A DNA stretch of 64,000 nucleotides from Mangrovivirga halotolerans (GCF_026241165.1 NZ_JAPFQN010000011.1:154490-218489); one strand, 5' to 3'; positions 8,867 through 19,172 are shown, counted from the stretch's first letter. Numbers and translations are program-made. The notes: generated by a model not told the origin, from the sequence alone.

Positions 8867-11800
8867 ATGATTCTTTTTTACAAAGGTGTTCACAACAATA
8901 TATTTGTAATTTCTACAAATCACTTACCATCAGAAGACGAATCTAAAAAACTTAAATGGCTGCTAGGCAATGCAGAAAGAATTGATTCTGAGAAGTTAAC
9001 AGGCAAATTTAGAGGCCCCAGAACTGAAATGATCACTCCATGGAGTACCAATGCAGTAGAGATCACTCAAAACATGGGGATATCAGGAATTGACCGGATT
9101 GAGCAATTTTATGAAATGAAAGAGGGCGACAGCTATGATAAAATGCTGGAGCATGTTTACAACGAGCTTGACCAGTCAATTTTCGATGTAAACATTGAGC
9201 CTGAAAAGATTAAAGAGATCGATGATATTCGTACCTATAACGAGAAAGAAGGACTGGCTCTGAATGAAGAAGAGATAGTTTACCTTGAAAAAGTCAGTGA
9301 GGAGTTGGGTAGAAAACTTACCGATTCTGAAGTATTTGGTTTTTCCCAGGTAAATTCTGAGCATTGCAGACACAAGATTTTCAATGGCAAATTCATTATT
9401 GACGGCCACGAAAAAAAATCCTCTCTTTTTCAGCTAATAAAAAAAACATCCAAAGAACATCCGAATAAAATAGTTTCTGCATATAAAGATAATGTAGCTT
9501 TTGTCGAAGGACCGCGGGCTCAACAATTTGCTCCGGTAAGACAGGATATACCTGAATACTTCGAAATAAAAGAGTTTGACAGCGTTTTATCGCTTAAAGC
9601 AGAGACCCATAACTTCCCGACTACTGTTGAGCCATTTAACGGCGCTGCAACAGGATCAGGTGGGGAAATCAGGGATAGAATTGCCGGCGGAAAGGGCTCA
9701 ATGCCAGTAGCCGGTACTGCAGTTTATATGACTGCTTACTCAAGAGCGGAAAAAAACAGAAGCTGGGAGAGTCATACAGAGCCAAGGGAATGGTTATATC
9801 AGACTCCTTTGGAAATCCTTATTAAGGCATCAAATGGAGCCAGTGACTTTGGTAATAAATTTGGTCAGCCATTAATATGTGGATCTCTTTTAACATTTGA
9901 ACACTCCGAAAACGATACTAACTGGGGTTATGACAAGGTGATCATGCTTGCCGGTGGTATAGGATATGGAAAGAAATCAGATAGTCTGAAGCAAACTCCA
10001 GATAAAGGAGACCGGGTGATCGTAATGGGAGGTGACAACTACCGAATTGGTATGGGAGGAAGTGCTGTATCTTCTGTTGCTACTGGTGAATTTGCCAATG
10101 CAATTGAATTAAATGCCATTCAACGTTCCAACCCTGAAATGCAAAAAAGAGTTTTCAATGCGATCAGGGCAATGGCCGAAAGCGATGATAATCCAATCAT
10201 TTCTATTCACGATCATGGTGCAGGAGGACATTTAAATTGCCTTTCTGAACTTGTAGAAGAAAAGGGAGGAAGAATTGAGGTCGACAAACTTCCTGTAGGA
10301 GATCCTACTCTATCTGAAAAAGAGATAATCGGAAACGAATCTCAGGAAAGAATGGGACTTTTAATGAAGGAAAAAGATTTCGAAACCCTTAAGAAAGTTT
10401 CTGAGAGAGAAAGAGCACCTTTATATAATGTCGGGGAGATCACTGGTGATATGAAACTCATTTTCGAAGGAAAAAATGAGAAAAACCCGATAGATCTTAA
10501 GCTAAGTCATTTCTTTGGTTCTTCTCCTCAAACGATAATGGAGGATAAAAGCATCAAACCTGATTTTTCTCCAATAAAGTACAATACCGCACTGCTAGGA
10601 AAATATATTGAAGATATTCTTCAGATCGAAGCTGTGGCTTCAAAAGACTGGTTGACCAATAAAGTAGACCGATCTGTTACAGGAAAAGTAGCCAAACAGC
10701 AAACAGCAGGTGAAATTCAGGTTCCATTGAATAACGTAGCAGTTATTGCGGCCGATTACCAGGGAATTAAAGGTACTGCTACCTCTATAGGTCATGCTCC
10801 CGTGCCTGGATTAATTTCTTCAGCTGCAGGTTCACGATTATCTATCGCAGAAGCATTAACTAATATTGTATGGGCACCTCTTACTACAGGCCTGGAAGGT
10901 ATTTCACTCAGTGCAAACTGGATGTGGCCTTGCAATAACCCTGGAGAAGATGCCAGACTTTATGACGCTGTTGAAGCCGTAAGTGATTTCTGTATCGAAC
11001 TGGGAATCAATGTTCCAACCGGAAAAGATTCTCTTTCCATGACACAGAAATATAAAGATGGTAAGGTTTACTCTCCTGGAACAGTAATCATTTCTGCAAT
11101 CGGAGAAGTTGAAAACATAAGAAAAACAATAGAACCAGTATTACAACCAGATGATGATACTGATTTAGTTTATATAGATTTTAGTAATAAAAAGCATCAA
11201 TTAGGAGGTTCATCTTTTGCCCAGTTATTAGGTAAAGTCGGAGAACATTGCCCGGATGTTGATGTGAATTATTTCAAAGATTCTTTCATTACCCTGCAGC
11301 AACTTATTAAAGATGATATGATCATTGCAGGTCATGATATTTCTTCCGGTGGATTATTTACAGCGATTGCTGAAATGTGCTTTGGGTCATCAGAGGCCGG
11401 AGTCAACATTAATCTTTCAGATATCAGATCTGACCTGGTCACTACCTTATTTAATGAAAACCCTGGAGTAATTGTTCAGGCAAAAGATGGTGACAAGATA
11501 GTAGAAGCTTTTAAAGAAAAAGGTCTTAAAGCTGTTATAATTGGTAATGCAAATTCTTCAGGAAAAATTGATATAACTAAAGAGGATGTAAATATTTCGC
11601 AAGATGTTAATTACCTGAGAAAGCTGTGGATGAGATCTTCTTATTTACTGGATCAGGATCAAAGTGGTAAAGATCTTGCTAAAGAGAGATATGAAAACAT
11701 TCCATTCCAGAAGCTATCATTTACCTACCCTGAAGGATTTAAGGGTAGCTATGAATCGCAGGGTATTAACCCTGACCGAAGAGAAAAATCAAATGTCAGG

Positions 11801-12547
11801 GCAGCAATTATCAGGGAAAAGGGAGTTAATGGTGACAGGGAAATGGCCTGGGCACTTCACCTTGCAGGTTTTGATGTAAAAGATGTTCACATGACCGACC
11901 TGATTTCTGGCAGAGAAACACTCGAAGATGTAAATATGATCGTCTTTGTTGGTGGTTTCAGTAATTCAGACGTTTTGGGATCAGCAAAAGGATGGGCTGG
12001 AGCTTTTAAGTTCAATGAAAAAGCTAACGAAGCCCTTCATAGGTTTTACGAAAGAGAAGACACATTGAGCCTTGGTGTATGTAACGGTTGCCAGCTTATG
12101 ATGGAGTTAGGCTTATTATGGCCTGAAATGGGCGATAATCATCCAACAATGCATCATAACGACTCACATAAATTTGAATCAGGGTTTGTAAATATGACGA
12201 TCCCTGATAATAATTCTGTCATGCTTAACTCCCTGGCAGGTTCACAATTGGGAATCTGGGTTGCTCATGGTGAAGGCAAATTCATTTTAGGTGACACAGA
12301 GGATAAGTTCAACATAGTTGGTAAATATACTTATTCGGGCTATCCGGGCAATCCAAATGGCTCCGACTTCAACACCGCTGCAGTATGTAGCAAAAATGGC
12401 CGCCATTTGGCTATGATGCCACACCTTGAAAGGAGTCTTTTCCCCTGGAACTGGGCAAATATTGATGAAAAGCATAAATCAGATGAGATCACACCGTGGG
12501 TGGAAGCTTTTGTTAACGCACGGAAATGGGTAGAAAATAACAGTTAA
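8867..12547 (+). CDS. purL: Phosphoribosylformylglycinamidine synthase, large single-chain type
   Basis: This enzyme converts FGAR, glutamine and ATP to FGAM in de novo purine synthesis. The 1226-residue product is the long form in which the PurS-like, synthetase and glutaminase parts are fused. Visible landmarks are FSQVNSEHCRHK near residue 170, the ATP-binding motif KAETHNFPT, the second synthetase half, and a C-terminal class I glutamine amidotransferase with nucleophile Cys in GVCNGCQL and the His/Glu pair in MMPHLERSLFPW. I chose the ATG at 8867 (MILFYKGVHN) over the upstream TTG at 8840, because homologues begin with this segment. It shares one base with the next gene (TAATG), so the two are translationally coupled. 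Confidence 0.95.
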   Translation: MILFYKGVHNNIFVISTNHLPSEDESKKLKWLLGNAERIDSEKLTGKFRGPRTEMITPWSTNAVEITQNMGISGIDRIEQFYEMKEGDSYDKMLEHVYNELDQSIFDVNIEPEKIKEIDDIRTYNEKEGLALNEEEIVYLEKVSEELGRKLTDSEVFGFSQVNSEHCRHKIFNGKFIIDGHEKKSSLFQLIKKTSKEHPNKIVSAYKDNVAFVEGPRAQQFAPVRQDIPEYFEIKEFDSVLSLKAETHNFPTTVEPFNGAATGSGGEIRDRIAGGKGSMPVAGTAVYMTAYSRAEKNRSWESHTEPREWLYQTPLEILIKASNGASDFGNKFGQPLICGSLLTFEHSENDTNWGYDKVIMLAGGIGYGKKSDSLKQTPDKGDRVIVMGGDNYRIGMGGSAVSSVATGEFANAIELNAIQRSNPEMQKRVFNAIRAMAESDDNPIISIHDHGAGGHLNCLSELVEEKGGRIEVDKLPVGDPTLSEKEIIGNESQERMGLLMKEKDFETLKKVSERERAPLYNVGEITGDMKLIFEGKNEKNPIDLKLSHFFGSSPQTIMEDKSIKPDFSPIKYNTALLGKYIEDILQIEAVASKDWLTNKVDRSVTGKVAKQQTAGEIQVPLNNVAVIAADYQGIKGTATSIGHAPVPGLISSAAGSRLSIAEALTNIVWAPLTTGLEGISLSANWMWPCNNPGEDARLYDAVEAVSDFCIELGINVPTGKDSLSMTQKYKDGKVYSPGTVIISAIGEVENIRKTIEPVLQPDDDTDLVYIDFSNKKHQLGGSSFAQLLGKVGEHCPDVDVNYFKDSFITLQQLIKDDMIIAGHDISSGGLFTAIAEMCFGSSEAGVNINLSDIRSDLVTTLFNENPGVIVQAKDGDKIVEAFKEKGLKAVIIGNANSSGKIDITKEDVNISQDVNYLRKLWMRSSYLLDQDQSGKDLAKERYENIPFQKLSFTYPEGFKGSYESQGINPDRREKSNVRAAIIREKGVNGDREMAWALHLAGFDVKDVHMTDLISGRETLEDVNMIVFVGGFSNSDVLGSAKGWAGAFKFNEKANEALHRFYEREDTLSLGVCNGCQLMMELGLLWPEMGDNHPTMHHNDSHKFESGFVNMTIPDNNSVMLNSLAGSQLGIWVAHGEGKFILGDTEDKFNIVGKYTYSGYPGNPNGSDFNTAAVCSKNGRHLAMMPHLERSLFPWNWANIDEKHKSDEITPWVEAFVNARKWVENNS

Positions 12548-13605
12548 TGAGCGATAAATTGTTTTTGCTTCCGGGTCCTTCACGGGTAGATCGCAGGGTA
12601 CCAAAGTACCTTGGTGATGCCTATGATGAGGGATTCATGAGCTATAACCATCGTAGTCCGCAGGTTATTGAATTAATAAAAAACACTACCGGGATGATGA
12701 GAAAACGCCTCAATATCCCGGCTGACTATACTATTACTTTCGTCAGTTCGGCAACAGAATGCTGGCAAATAATTGCACAGTCAATTATTAAAAAGAAAAG
12801 TTGCCATATCTATAATGGTGCGTTTGGCAAAAAATGGTTTAATAACACAGTTAAGCTAGGATGTGAAGCCGAGGCCGTCGAGTTTGACATTAATGAGGAT
12901 ATTCCAGTTGATAAAATACAAGAAATAAAAGCTGATACTTTTTGTATTACTCATAATGAAACTTCAAATGGCACAGCTTTAAGTAAAGAAGAAATACTCG
13001 CACTGAGACAAATCCACGGAAAAGCAATCATCGCAGTTGATGCAACTTCATCAATGGCAGGTTATAAGCTGCCATTCAATCTGGCCGACATCTGGTATGC
13101 AAGTGTTCAAAAATGTTTCGGATTACCAGCCGGAATGGGGGTCTTAATACTTTCCCCCAGGGCTGTGGAAAGAGCTTTCAAGGTTAATAATACAAATCAT
13201 TACAACAGCCTGGTAAACATTATTAATCAGGCATCACAATTCCAAACGACCCATACACCAAACGTTGCAGATATTTACCTGATGTACCGTGTTTTAAAGA
13301 AAAGAAAAAACATCGAAAAAGTATTTAATGACCTCAAGTCCAGGTACAAAAACATCGAGCGGGCGGTATCGGAAAATAATTCTGTTGACTGGCTTGTAAC
13401 AAATAAAGAAAAGAGATCGTATACCGTTCTTGCCTTGAAATATCTACCTGAAGATATCAGCATATATAAACTTGCAGATGATGCCGAGATCGTTTTAGGT
13501 AAAGGTTATGGGAAATGGAAAGATGATACTTTCAGGATGGCTAATTTTCCGGCCTTAAGAAAAAGGGAAATAAATAAACTACTAAATTTTTTAGAGGTCA
13601 TTTAA
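12547..13605 (+). CDS. serC: Class V aminotransferase, phosphoserine aminotransferase-like
   Basis: The 352-residue PLP enzyme is related to SerC, which makes 3-phosphoserine from 3-phosphohydroxypyruvate and glutamate for serine (and pyridoxine) synthesis. The N-terminus LLPGPSRVDRRVP is the family's start. The cofactor Asp is D165 (AVDATSSM) and the Schiff-base lysine is K189 in YASVQKCFGLPAG. An Asn/Thr-rich substrate site is visible in ITHNETSNGT. Its start codon overlaps the purL stop codon. Serine feeds glycine and one-carbon units into purine synthesis, which fits the pairing. Some class V relatives act on other phospho- or alanine-type substrates, so the SerC name is likely rather than certain. 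Confidence 0.8.
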   Translation: MSDKLFLLPGPSRVDRRVPKYLGDAYDEGFMSYNHRSPQVIELIKNTTGMMRKRLNIPADYTITFVSSATECWQIIAQSIIKKKSCHIYNGAFGKKWFNNTVKLGCEAEAVEFDINEDIPVDKIQEIKADTFCITHNETSNGTALSKEEILALRQIHGKAIIAVDATSSMAGYKLPFNLADIWYASVQKCFGLPAGMGVLILSPRAVERAFKVNNTNHYNSLVNIINQASQFQTTHTPNVADIYLMYRVLKKRKNIEKVFNDLKSRYKNIERAVSENNSVDWLVTNKEKRSYTVLALKYLPEDISIYKLADDAEIVLGKGYGKWKDDTFRMANFPALRKREINKLLNFLEVI

Positions 13606-13622
13606 ATAATTTCAATCCAGCA

Positions 13623-14195
13623 ATGCTAAATTTCAAAGAGATTATTTCTGTTACTTTAATTTTATTTTCAGTAATAGACATTTTAGGAAGCGTCCCTATA
13701 ATTATTGATTTACGAAGACAACATGGTCATATAGACTCAACTAAGGCTACCCTGGTTTCCGCAGGGATTATGATAGCATTTCTTTTTATCGGAGAAAGAT
13801 TACTCAATCTTTTTGGTATCGATGTACAATCATTTGCTTTAGCCGGAGCCGTGGTAATGATAATTATAGGTATGGAGATGATTCTAGGGCACAGTTTTTT
13901 CAAATCTGAGGAGATCGATACCTCGGGGGCCAGTATAGTTCCACTAGCCTTCCCTTTGATAGCTGGTGCAGGAACTTTGACAACCCTGGTCTCGCTTCGA
14001 GCCGAATATGAAACGCAAAATATCCTGGCCGGAGTGATATTTAATCTTATTTTCGTATTTGCAGTATTAAAATCTTCAGGCTGGCTTGGTAAAAAGATCG
14101 GTCCTGCCGGATTTAGTGTTATGAGAAAGGTATTTGGTATAATATTACTTGCCATCTCAATCAAACTTATAAAATCAAACATTGGATCATTATGA
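13623..14195 (+). CDS. MarC-family integral membrane protein
   Basis: The 190-residue protein is almost entirely hydrophobic, with about six membrane segments, and shows MarC features: FSVIDILGSVPIIIDL in the first helix and VPLAFPLIAGAGTLTTLVSL in the fourth. The family (UPF0056) is widespread in the inner membrane; a transport role has been proposed but the function is not established. It sits 17 bases after serC and overlaps rnhA by four bases (ATGA), so it belongs to the purL-serC-marC-rnhA transcript. Confidence 0.88.
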   Translation: MLNFKEIISVTLILFSVIDILGSVPIIIDLRRQHGHIDSTKATLVSAGIMIAFLFIGERLLNLFGIDVQSFALAGAVVMIIIGMEMILGHSFFKSEEIDTSGASIVPLAFPLIAGAGTLTTLVSLRAEYETQNILAGVIFNLIFVFAVLKSSGWLGKKIGPAGFSVMRKVFGIILLAISIKLIKSNIGSL

Positions 14196-14662
14196 TAACT
14201 ATTTACACAGATGGCGCTTCCAGAGGAAACCCGGGACCAGGAGGATACGGTACCGTTCTAATGCACAGGCACCACAAAAAAGAGTTATCTGAAGGATTCA
14301 GGAAGACAACCAACAACCGGATGGAACTTCTGGCGGTGATCAAAGGGCTCGAACAAATAAAAAAAGAAGGATGGGACGTCACTATATACAGTGACAGTAA
14401 ATACGTAGTTGACTCAGTTTCAAAAGGTTGGCTTTGGGGGTGGGTAAAAAAAGGATTTAAAGGCAAAAAAAATGCCGACCTTTGGAGAAAATTTATACCT
14501 TTATACAATAAACACAATGTGAAATTTGTGTGGGTTAAGGGGCATGCCGGTAATCCAATGAATGAGCGTTGTGATCAGCTTGCTGTTCAAGCTGCAGATG
14601 GAAATAATTTAAAAATCGATGAGGGGTTTGAAGAACAGGAAAGCAATCCAGATTTATTTTAA
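14192..14662 (+). CDS. rnhA: Ribonuclease HI
   Basis: The 156-residue protein removes RNA from RNA-DNA hybrids, such as primers and R-loops, in the cytoplasm. All catalytic residues are visible: D7 (IYTDGASRGNPG), E45 (NNRMELLAV), D68 (YSDSKYVVD), H118 (WVKGHAGN) and D128 (NERCDQLA). The length equals that of E. coli RNase HI, and the basic handle region (WGWVKKGFKGKKNADLW) is present. Translation begins inside the marC stop region (ATGA overlap). Confidence 0.96.
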   Translation: MITIYTDGASRGNPGPGGYGTVLMHRHHKKELSEGFRKTTNNRMELLAVIKGLEQIKKEGWDVTIYSDSKYVVDSVSKGWLWGWVKKGFKGKKNADLWRKFIPLYNKHNVKFVWVKGHAGNPMNERCDQLAVQAADGNNLKIDEGFEEQESNPDLF

Positions 14663-14671
14663 ACTCTTTGA

Positions 14672-15376
14672 ATGGAAGGTAAAAAGTTAAAAGTTCCATA
14701 CCTGTTTATAATCGTTACTACAATTCATCTTGTAGCAATAATCCTTGAACTGGAGATTTTAAGAAATATCTCAAAAGCTTTTATTATCCCGGTAATACTT
14801 ATCTATTACTTTATTTCTTCCAGGTCTTTTGGAATTCAAACCAGCTTCTGGATAATTTTAGCCCTGATTTTAAGTTGGACCGGAGATATTCTTTTGATCT
14901 TCGAAGAAAACAATTCACAGTTCTTCCTTCTTGGGCTTATCGCATTTTTATTCAGTCATTTATCTTATATAATATCATATCATAAGTTTCAGGATTTCAC
15001 TACAAAGCAGATTTTAAGAAAAGTTCCTATACCAGTGGTTATCGGTATAATTATTTATACATTATTTCTATTGTATATTATTTTGCCTTCCGTTGCTATT
15101 GATATGACTTTTCCCGTAACGATATATGGGATTGTTCTGGCATTTCATGCAATATTCGCAGCAGGATATGGGAATCAGGTAGTTCCTCAAAACAAAATTA
15201 TATTTCTCGGTGTTTGTTTGTTTGTACTATCAGATAGCCTGTTAGCTATTAATGCATTCAGAACTGCCTTACCTGCAAGCGGACTCCTGATCATGACAAC
15301 TTATTGTTTTGCTCAGTTATTCATTATTGTTGGTTTTTTAAAGACTGCTGCAAAACTGGTTGATCCTCTTAAATAA
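14672..15376 (+). CDS. YhhN-family membrane protein (lysoplasmalogenase-like)
   Basis: The 234-residue protein has about eight membrane helices and the YhhN/TMEM86 signatures: WTGDILLIFEENNSQFFLLGLIAF in the third-fourth helices and LGVCLFVLSDSLLAINAF near residue 185. Animal TMEM86 proteins hydrolyse lysoplasmalogens; the activity of bacterial members is mostly untested. The conserved Asp residues in WTGD and LSDS are present. It follows rnhA by nine bases and ends the run of co-directional genes starting at purL. Confidence 0.8.
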   Translation: MEGKKLKVPYLFIIVTTIHLVAIILELEILRNISKAFIIPVILIYYFISSRSFGIQTSFWIILALILSWTGDILLIFEENNSQFFLLGLIAFLFSHLSYIISYHKFQDFTTKQILRKVPIPVVIGIIIYTLFLLYIILPSVAIDMTFPVTIYGIVLAFHAIFAAGYGNQVVPQNKIIFLGVCLFVLSDSLLAINAFRTALPASGLLIMTTYCFAQLFIIVGFLKTAAKLVDPLK

Positions 15377-15456
15377 TATTTTGGGATTTGATCGAATTTT
15401 AATATTATTGATAAGAATAGTACCATTGTTTTAATTGATATACCAACTCCATTTTT

Positions 15457-16584
15457 ATGTTTAAAATTGGCTACGACGCAAAAAGAGCTTTTAATAACTT
15501 CACAGGACTGGGAAATTATTCCCGGACACTTATTAGAAGTATCGCTGAAAATTTCCCTGATAACGAGCTATACTTATTTACTCCGAAGGTTAAAAACAAG
15601 CCTGTCGTAGAACAGTTTAAAAATTCTGATCATTATCAGATTGTACTACCAGATGGTAAAATGAAATCTTATTGGAGAACATATGGTATTACTAAACTTC
15701 TCAAAGATAAAGACATTGATATTTATCACGGATTAAGCAATGAGTTACCGTCTAATATTCAAAGTGCTCATATAAAAAGCATTGTTACTATTCATGACCT
15801 CATCTTCAAGATACATCCAGAACACTTTCCTTTTATAGACAGAAAGATCTATGAATATAAATGTCAGAGCGCTTGCATGAAATCCGATAAAATCATTGCA
15901 ATCAGTGAAAGTGCCAAAAACGACATTATAAAATTTTATAATACGCCTGAAGAAAAGATCGAGGTGATCTACCAGGCATGCGGAGAGCAGTATAAGAAAG
16001 AAAAATCTCAGGAAGAGTTAAAGCAGGTGAAGGATAAACATAAATTACCTGACGAATTCCTGCTATTTGTAGGAACAATCAATGACCGCAAAAATCTTAA
16101 AGGACTAATAAAAGCCATCAGTGCGTTACCAGAAAAAAACAGGATTCCAGTTGTAGTAGTAGGAAGTGGTAAAAGATATAAAAAAGAGTCAATTGAAATG
16201 ATCCGGGCTAAAGGTCTTCAAAAATACTTTTATTTCTATAAAAATATCGGTGATGAGGATTTAGCGGCATTTTATCAGCTTTCTACAGCATTTATTTACC
16301 CCTCATTATATGAAGGTTTTGGTATTCCGGTAATTGAAGCTTTAAATAGCAAAACACCTGTCTTAGCCTCTAAAACCAGCTCAATACCCGAAGCAGGAGG
16401 GAATGCAGCTGAATATTTCGACCCTTACAATCCTGAAGATATGGCTTATACTATTTCAAAAGTTCTGGAAAGTGAAAACCTTCAAAAAGAAATGATATCC
16501 AAAGGCCTAGAACATGCTCAAAAGTTTAGTTCTGACGCTGCAGCTAAGAAAATCATGAATTGTTACAAGAGTTTAATGAAATAA
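15457..16584 (+). CDS. Glycosyltransferase family 4 protein
   Basis: The 375-residue protein has the two Rossmann-like halves of a GT-B glycosyltransferase. The acceptor-side half opens with IGYDAKRAFNNFTGLGNYSR, the GT4 glycine-rich loop. The donor-side half carries LFVGTINDRKNLKGL and the nucleotide-sugar motif YPSLYEGFGIPVIEA (about residues 282-296) with its E-x7-E pair. GT4 enzymes transfer hexoses from NDP- or GDP-sugars onto lipid or polysaccharide acceptors. The convergent neighbour is another GT4, which suggests a small envelope-glycan locus, but no other polysaccharide genes are nearby. The substrate cannot be inferred. Confidence 0.88.
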   Translation: MFKIGYDAKRAFNNFTGLGNYSRTLIRSIAENFPDNELYLFTPKVKNKPVVEQFKNSDHYQIVLPDGKMKSYWRTYGITKLLKDKDIDIYHGLSNELPSNIQSAHIKSIVTIHDLIFKIHPEHFPFIDRKIYEYKCQSACMKSDKIIAISESAKNDIIKFYNTPEEKIEVIYQACGEQYKKEKSQEELKQVKDKHKLPDEFLLFVGTINDRKNLKGLIKAISALPEKNRIPVVVVGSGKRYKKESIEMIRAKGLQKYFYFYKNIGDEDLAAFYQLSTAFIYPSLYEGFGIPVIEALNSKTPVLASKTSSIPEAGGNAAEYFDPYNPEDMAYTISKVLESENLQKEMISKGLEHAQKFSSDAAAKKIMNCYKSLMK

Positions 16585-16591
16585 TAGAGAC

Positions 16592-17689
16592 TCAACCTTT
16601 ACCTTCAAGCTCTTTATACAATTGAAGGTACTTGTCAATCATAGATTTAATACTGTAATCACTCACTAATTGTAGTGCATTTTCTGATAACTCCTTTCTA
16701 AGGGTGTTATTTTCAATGAGTTTCAAAATATTAAAAGCAAATCCTTCTTCATCTCCGGGTTCTAATGTGTAACCTGTATAATTATCTATAACTATTTCGG
16801 GAATTCCCCCAACCTTAGATGCGACTGCTGGTACCCCAGATGCAAAGGCATCTAAAATACTTGATCCTAAACCTTCTGAAATTGAGGTTAAAACAAATAA
16901 ATCTGATTGTAATAATATATTTGGAACATCTTTTCTAAAACCGGTAAATATAACATGATCCTCAATGTTAAGAGTCCGGGTTAATTCCATTAAGTTATCT
17001 TTTTCCGGCCCCTCTCCTACAATTAAAAATTTAATATTAACATCAGACTTTCTTAATACTAATGAAGCCGCTTTTATGAATGTTTCTAAATTCTTTTCCC
17101 TATTTAAAGCTGAAACATTTACAACTAGTTTATTGTCTTCTTCAAAATCAAATTCCTCATGAAGCTTTTTTTCATTGCTAATATTTTTAAATCTGTTTAA
17201 GTCAATAGCAGAATGGATTACAGTTATTTTTTCAGGGTCCTTAACAATTTTTTCTACCTCTTCTTCTACAGCTTTTGATATGCATATGATTTTAAGAAGC
17301 CTGGGGGTATTATATTTCCAAATATTAATTTGTTTTTGCTTAATGGGAAATATAACTCTTCTATGTAAAATGAATTGATCGAAATTAATAAGCTTTCCAG
17401 CTAGCAACCCTAAGGTATGGGCTTTAGAACTATGAAGGTGAACGTAATCCGGATTAATTTGCTTTATTAATTTAGATAATTTTAAAATTGCTATTGGATT
17501 AATTGAGTTCACATAATTGATACTGAAATAGTTCAGATTATTATCGATGGCATATTTTTCCATTTCAGAATTTGCATCACAAATAAGATAGTTTTCGACT
17601 CCTCTATCATTTAAATGATTAATGAGATAAGCAATTTGCTGTTCTCCACCTCTCCAAAACTTCTCAGTACTTATATGAACTAATTTCAT
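16592..17689 (-). CDS. Glycosyltransferase family 4 protein
   Basis: The 365-residue GT-B enzyme starts MKLVHISTEKFWRGGEQQIAYLI, the usual GT4 opening with the acceptor-site Gly-Gly. The donor-binding half has LIVGEGPEKDNLMEL and the motif LTSISEGLGSSILDAFASGVPAVAS, holding the E-x7-[ED] pair near residue 275. It converges on the preceding glycosyltransferase, with 7 bases between the stop codons. It is AT-richer than the neighbouring genes, with many AAT and ATT codons, which may indicate a different history. Donor and acceptor are unknown. Confidence 0.88.
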   Translation of the reverse strand: MKLVHISTEKFWRGGEQQIAYLINHLNDRGVENYLICDANSEMEKYAIDNNLNYFSINYVNSINPIAILKLSKLIKQINPDYVHLHSSKAHTLGLLAGKLINFDQFILHRRVIFPIKQKQINIWKYNTPRLLKIICISKAVEEEVEKIVKDPEKITVIHSAIDLNRFKNISNEKKLHEEFDFEEDNKLVVNVSALNREKNLETFIKAASLVLRKSDVNIKFLIVGEGPEKDNLMELTRTLNIEDHVIFTGFRKDVPNILLQSDLFVLTSISEGLGSSILDAFASGVPAVASKVGGIPEIVIDNYTGYTLEPGDEEGFAFNILKLIENNTLRKELSENALQLVSDYSIKSMIDKYLQLYKELEGKG

Positions 17690-17888
17690 GTGTAGTTATC
17701 AGGGAAATTCAAAAATCAAATATCACAGGTAAAACTAACTTTTAATTTTAAAACATCGTAATAAAAGCCAGCTAGAGCATCAACAGTATGCAGGTAATAT
17801 CTTTTTTACAAGTAATCTCAACTACTTAGCCTATATCTTGCTTTCTTGAGTAACATTAAATATCTTAATAATACAACAATGTGTAATC

Positions 17889-18374
17889 ATGAAATATTTA
17901 ATACTGCTGTTTTTCATAGTTTCTTTCACCCAGGTAAATGCTCAAACAAATGGAGCGTCCTATAAAATGTCATCCAATAAAGTGGATGAAATGGATATTA
18001 TAATCAAATATGAACGACTTAAACTCAACGGCAGAGATGTGTGGGGTACGGAAATACCATATAACATGGTATGGAAACCAGGAATCACAAAACCTCCGGT
18101 ATTAATTATAGACCGGCCTGCAGAGATTGGTCAAACAAAGCTTTCAGCGGGTTCATATAGTATCTTTACAATTCCCGGAAATAGATATTGGACAGTTATG
18201 ATCACTCCGGAATCCGAAGTTTATGATAAGGATAAAGTACTCACCACATTGCAAGTTCCGGTAAAATCAACTCCCGGCAAAGTTGAACAGATGCAATTCA
18301 GCATTAATGATCATGGTTATGTCATATTTGCCTGGGATAATATTCACTGGTCTTTTGAAATTGACCCACAATAA
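17889..18374 (+). CDS. DUF2911 secreted protein
   Basis: The 161-residue protein has a signal peptide (MKYLILLFFIVSFTQVNAQ) and a single beta-rich domain with the DUF2911 pattern LKLNGRDVWGTEIPYNMVWKPG, then AGSYSIFTIPGNRYWTVMI. The family is common in Bacteroidota and of unknown function; the mature protein is likely periplasmic or surface-exposed. It is transcribed alone, divergent from the glycosyltransferase at 16592-17689, with 199 bases between their starts. Confidence 0.8.
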   Translation: MKYLILLFFIVSFTQVNAQTNGASYKMSSNKVDEMDIIIKYERLKLNGRDVWGTEIPYNMVWKPGITKPPVLIIDRPAEIGQTKLSAGSYSIFTIPGNRYWTVMITPESEVYDKDKVLTTLQVPVKSTPGKVEQMQFSINDHGYVIFAWDNIHWSFEIDPQ

Positions 18375-18636
18375 TCTAAGTACCTTTTAGTATTTCTTCA
18401 AGTTTAATTAAAGCAACACTCTCTTAGTATTGTCTATTCTATTCTATTTTAAGTTCAATTTGTTTCAAGATATGTCCGACTTATTGAATCAAGTGTTCGA
18501 AAACATTACACTTTTATCATGCCAAACAATCAAAAATAACTTCTAATCTACTGATTATCAATCTATTAAGACTTATTGGCACAAGGTTGGCATTACTGTA
18601 AGTAAATAATTTAAAAACAATATAAATCTTACAGTT

Positions 18637-19035
18637 ATGAAAACTTCAGCAATAATAAACAAAAAATCAATCTGGTTAACCTTGGGTATAATGGTTGCCA
18701 TAATGATTGGATTCACAAACATTGCAAAAGCAAATGATGATGTGAACTGTTGTACCATTGATACAATCTCAGAAGCAAAAGTTGAAAAAAATGAATTAAA
18801 ATTGACCATTGAATTCATCGAAAATGAAATCCTATTAGATGAGCACTTTGGATATTTAAACAATGCTTCTTACAGCTTTATAGATGAATCTAATAAAGTG
18901 ATATTTTCTAAAACATATGAGTTCATGCAAGAGAATGAGGATCAAGAATTAGCAAACCTATTAAAAAACTCAGAACTTATTATGAAAGATGGAGATGATC
19001 ACTACTACTTATACACAGGTTCACAACTTAAATAA
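18637..19035 (+). CDS. Small secreted protein of unknown function
   Basis: The 132-residue product has an N-terminal signal peptide ending about residue 33 (GFTNIAKAND) and an acidic mature part with two Cys in NCCTID. I recognise no family. It is followed by a strong terminator hairpin, is preceded by a 262-base AT-rich gap, and looks like a monocistronic gene. Clean start and stop, a signal peptide and its own terminator make it a real gene. Confidence 0.65.
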   Translation: MKTSAIINKKSIWLTLGIMVAIMIGFTNIAKANDDVNCCTIDTISEAKVEKNELKLTIEFIENEILLDEHFGYLNNASYSFIDESNKVIFSKTYEFMQENEDQELANLLKNSELIMKDGDDHYYLYTGSQLK

Positions 19036-19041
19036 GAACCG

Positions 19042-19090
19042 GAGGTGTCTGGTTTTAAAAACAAAAGCAGACACCTCTTATTTTTACTGT
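19042..19090 (+). terminator. Rho-independent terminator after the small secreted protein
   Basis: A 10-bp perfect stem (GAGGTGTCTG at 19042-19051 with CAGACACCTC at 19068-19077) is followed by a T-rich tract. It lies six bases after the stop codon of the 18637-19035 gene. Confidence 0.85.
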
Positions 19091-19172
19091 TTTAATTCTC
19101 TATAATTCTTACAACTCATTTCATCATAATCACATATCCCCTATCTTTAAAGCTCGATCAAATATTTTTTAA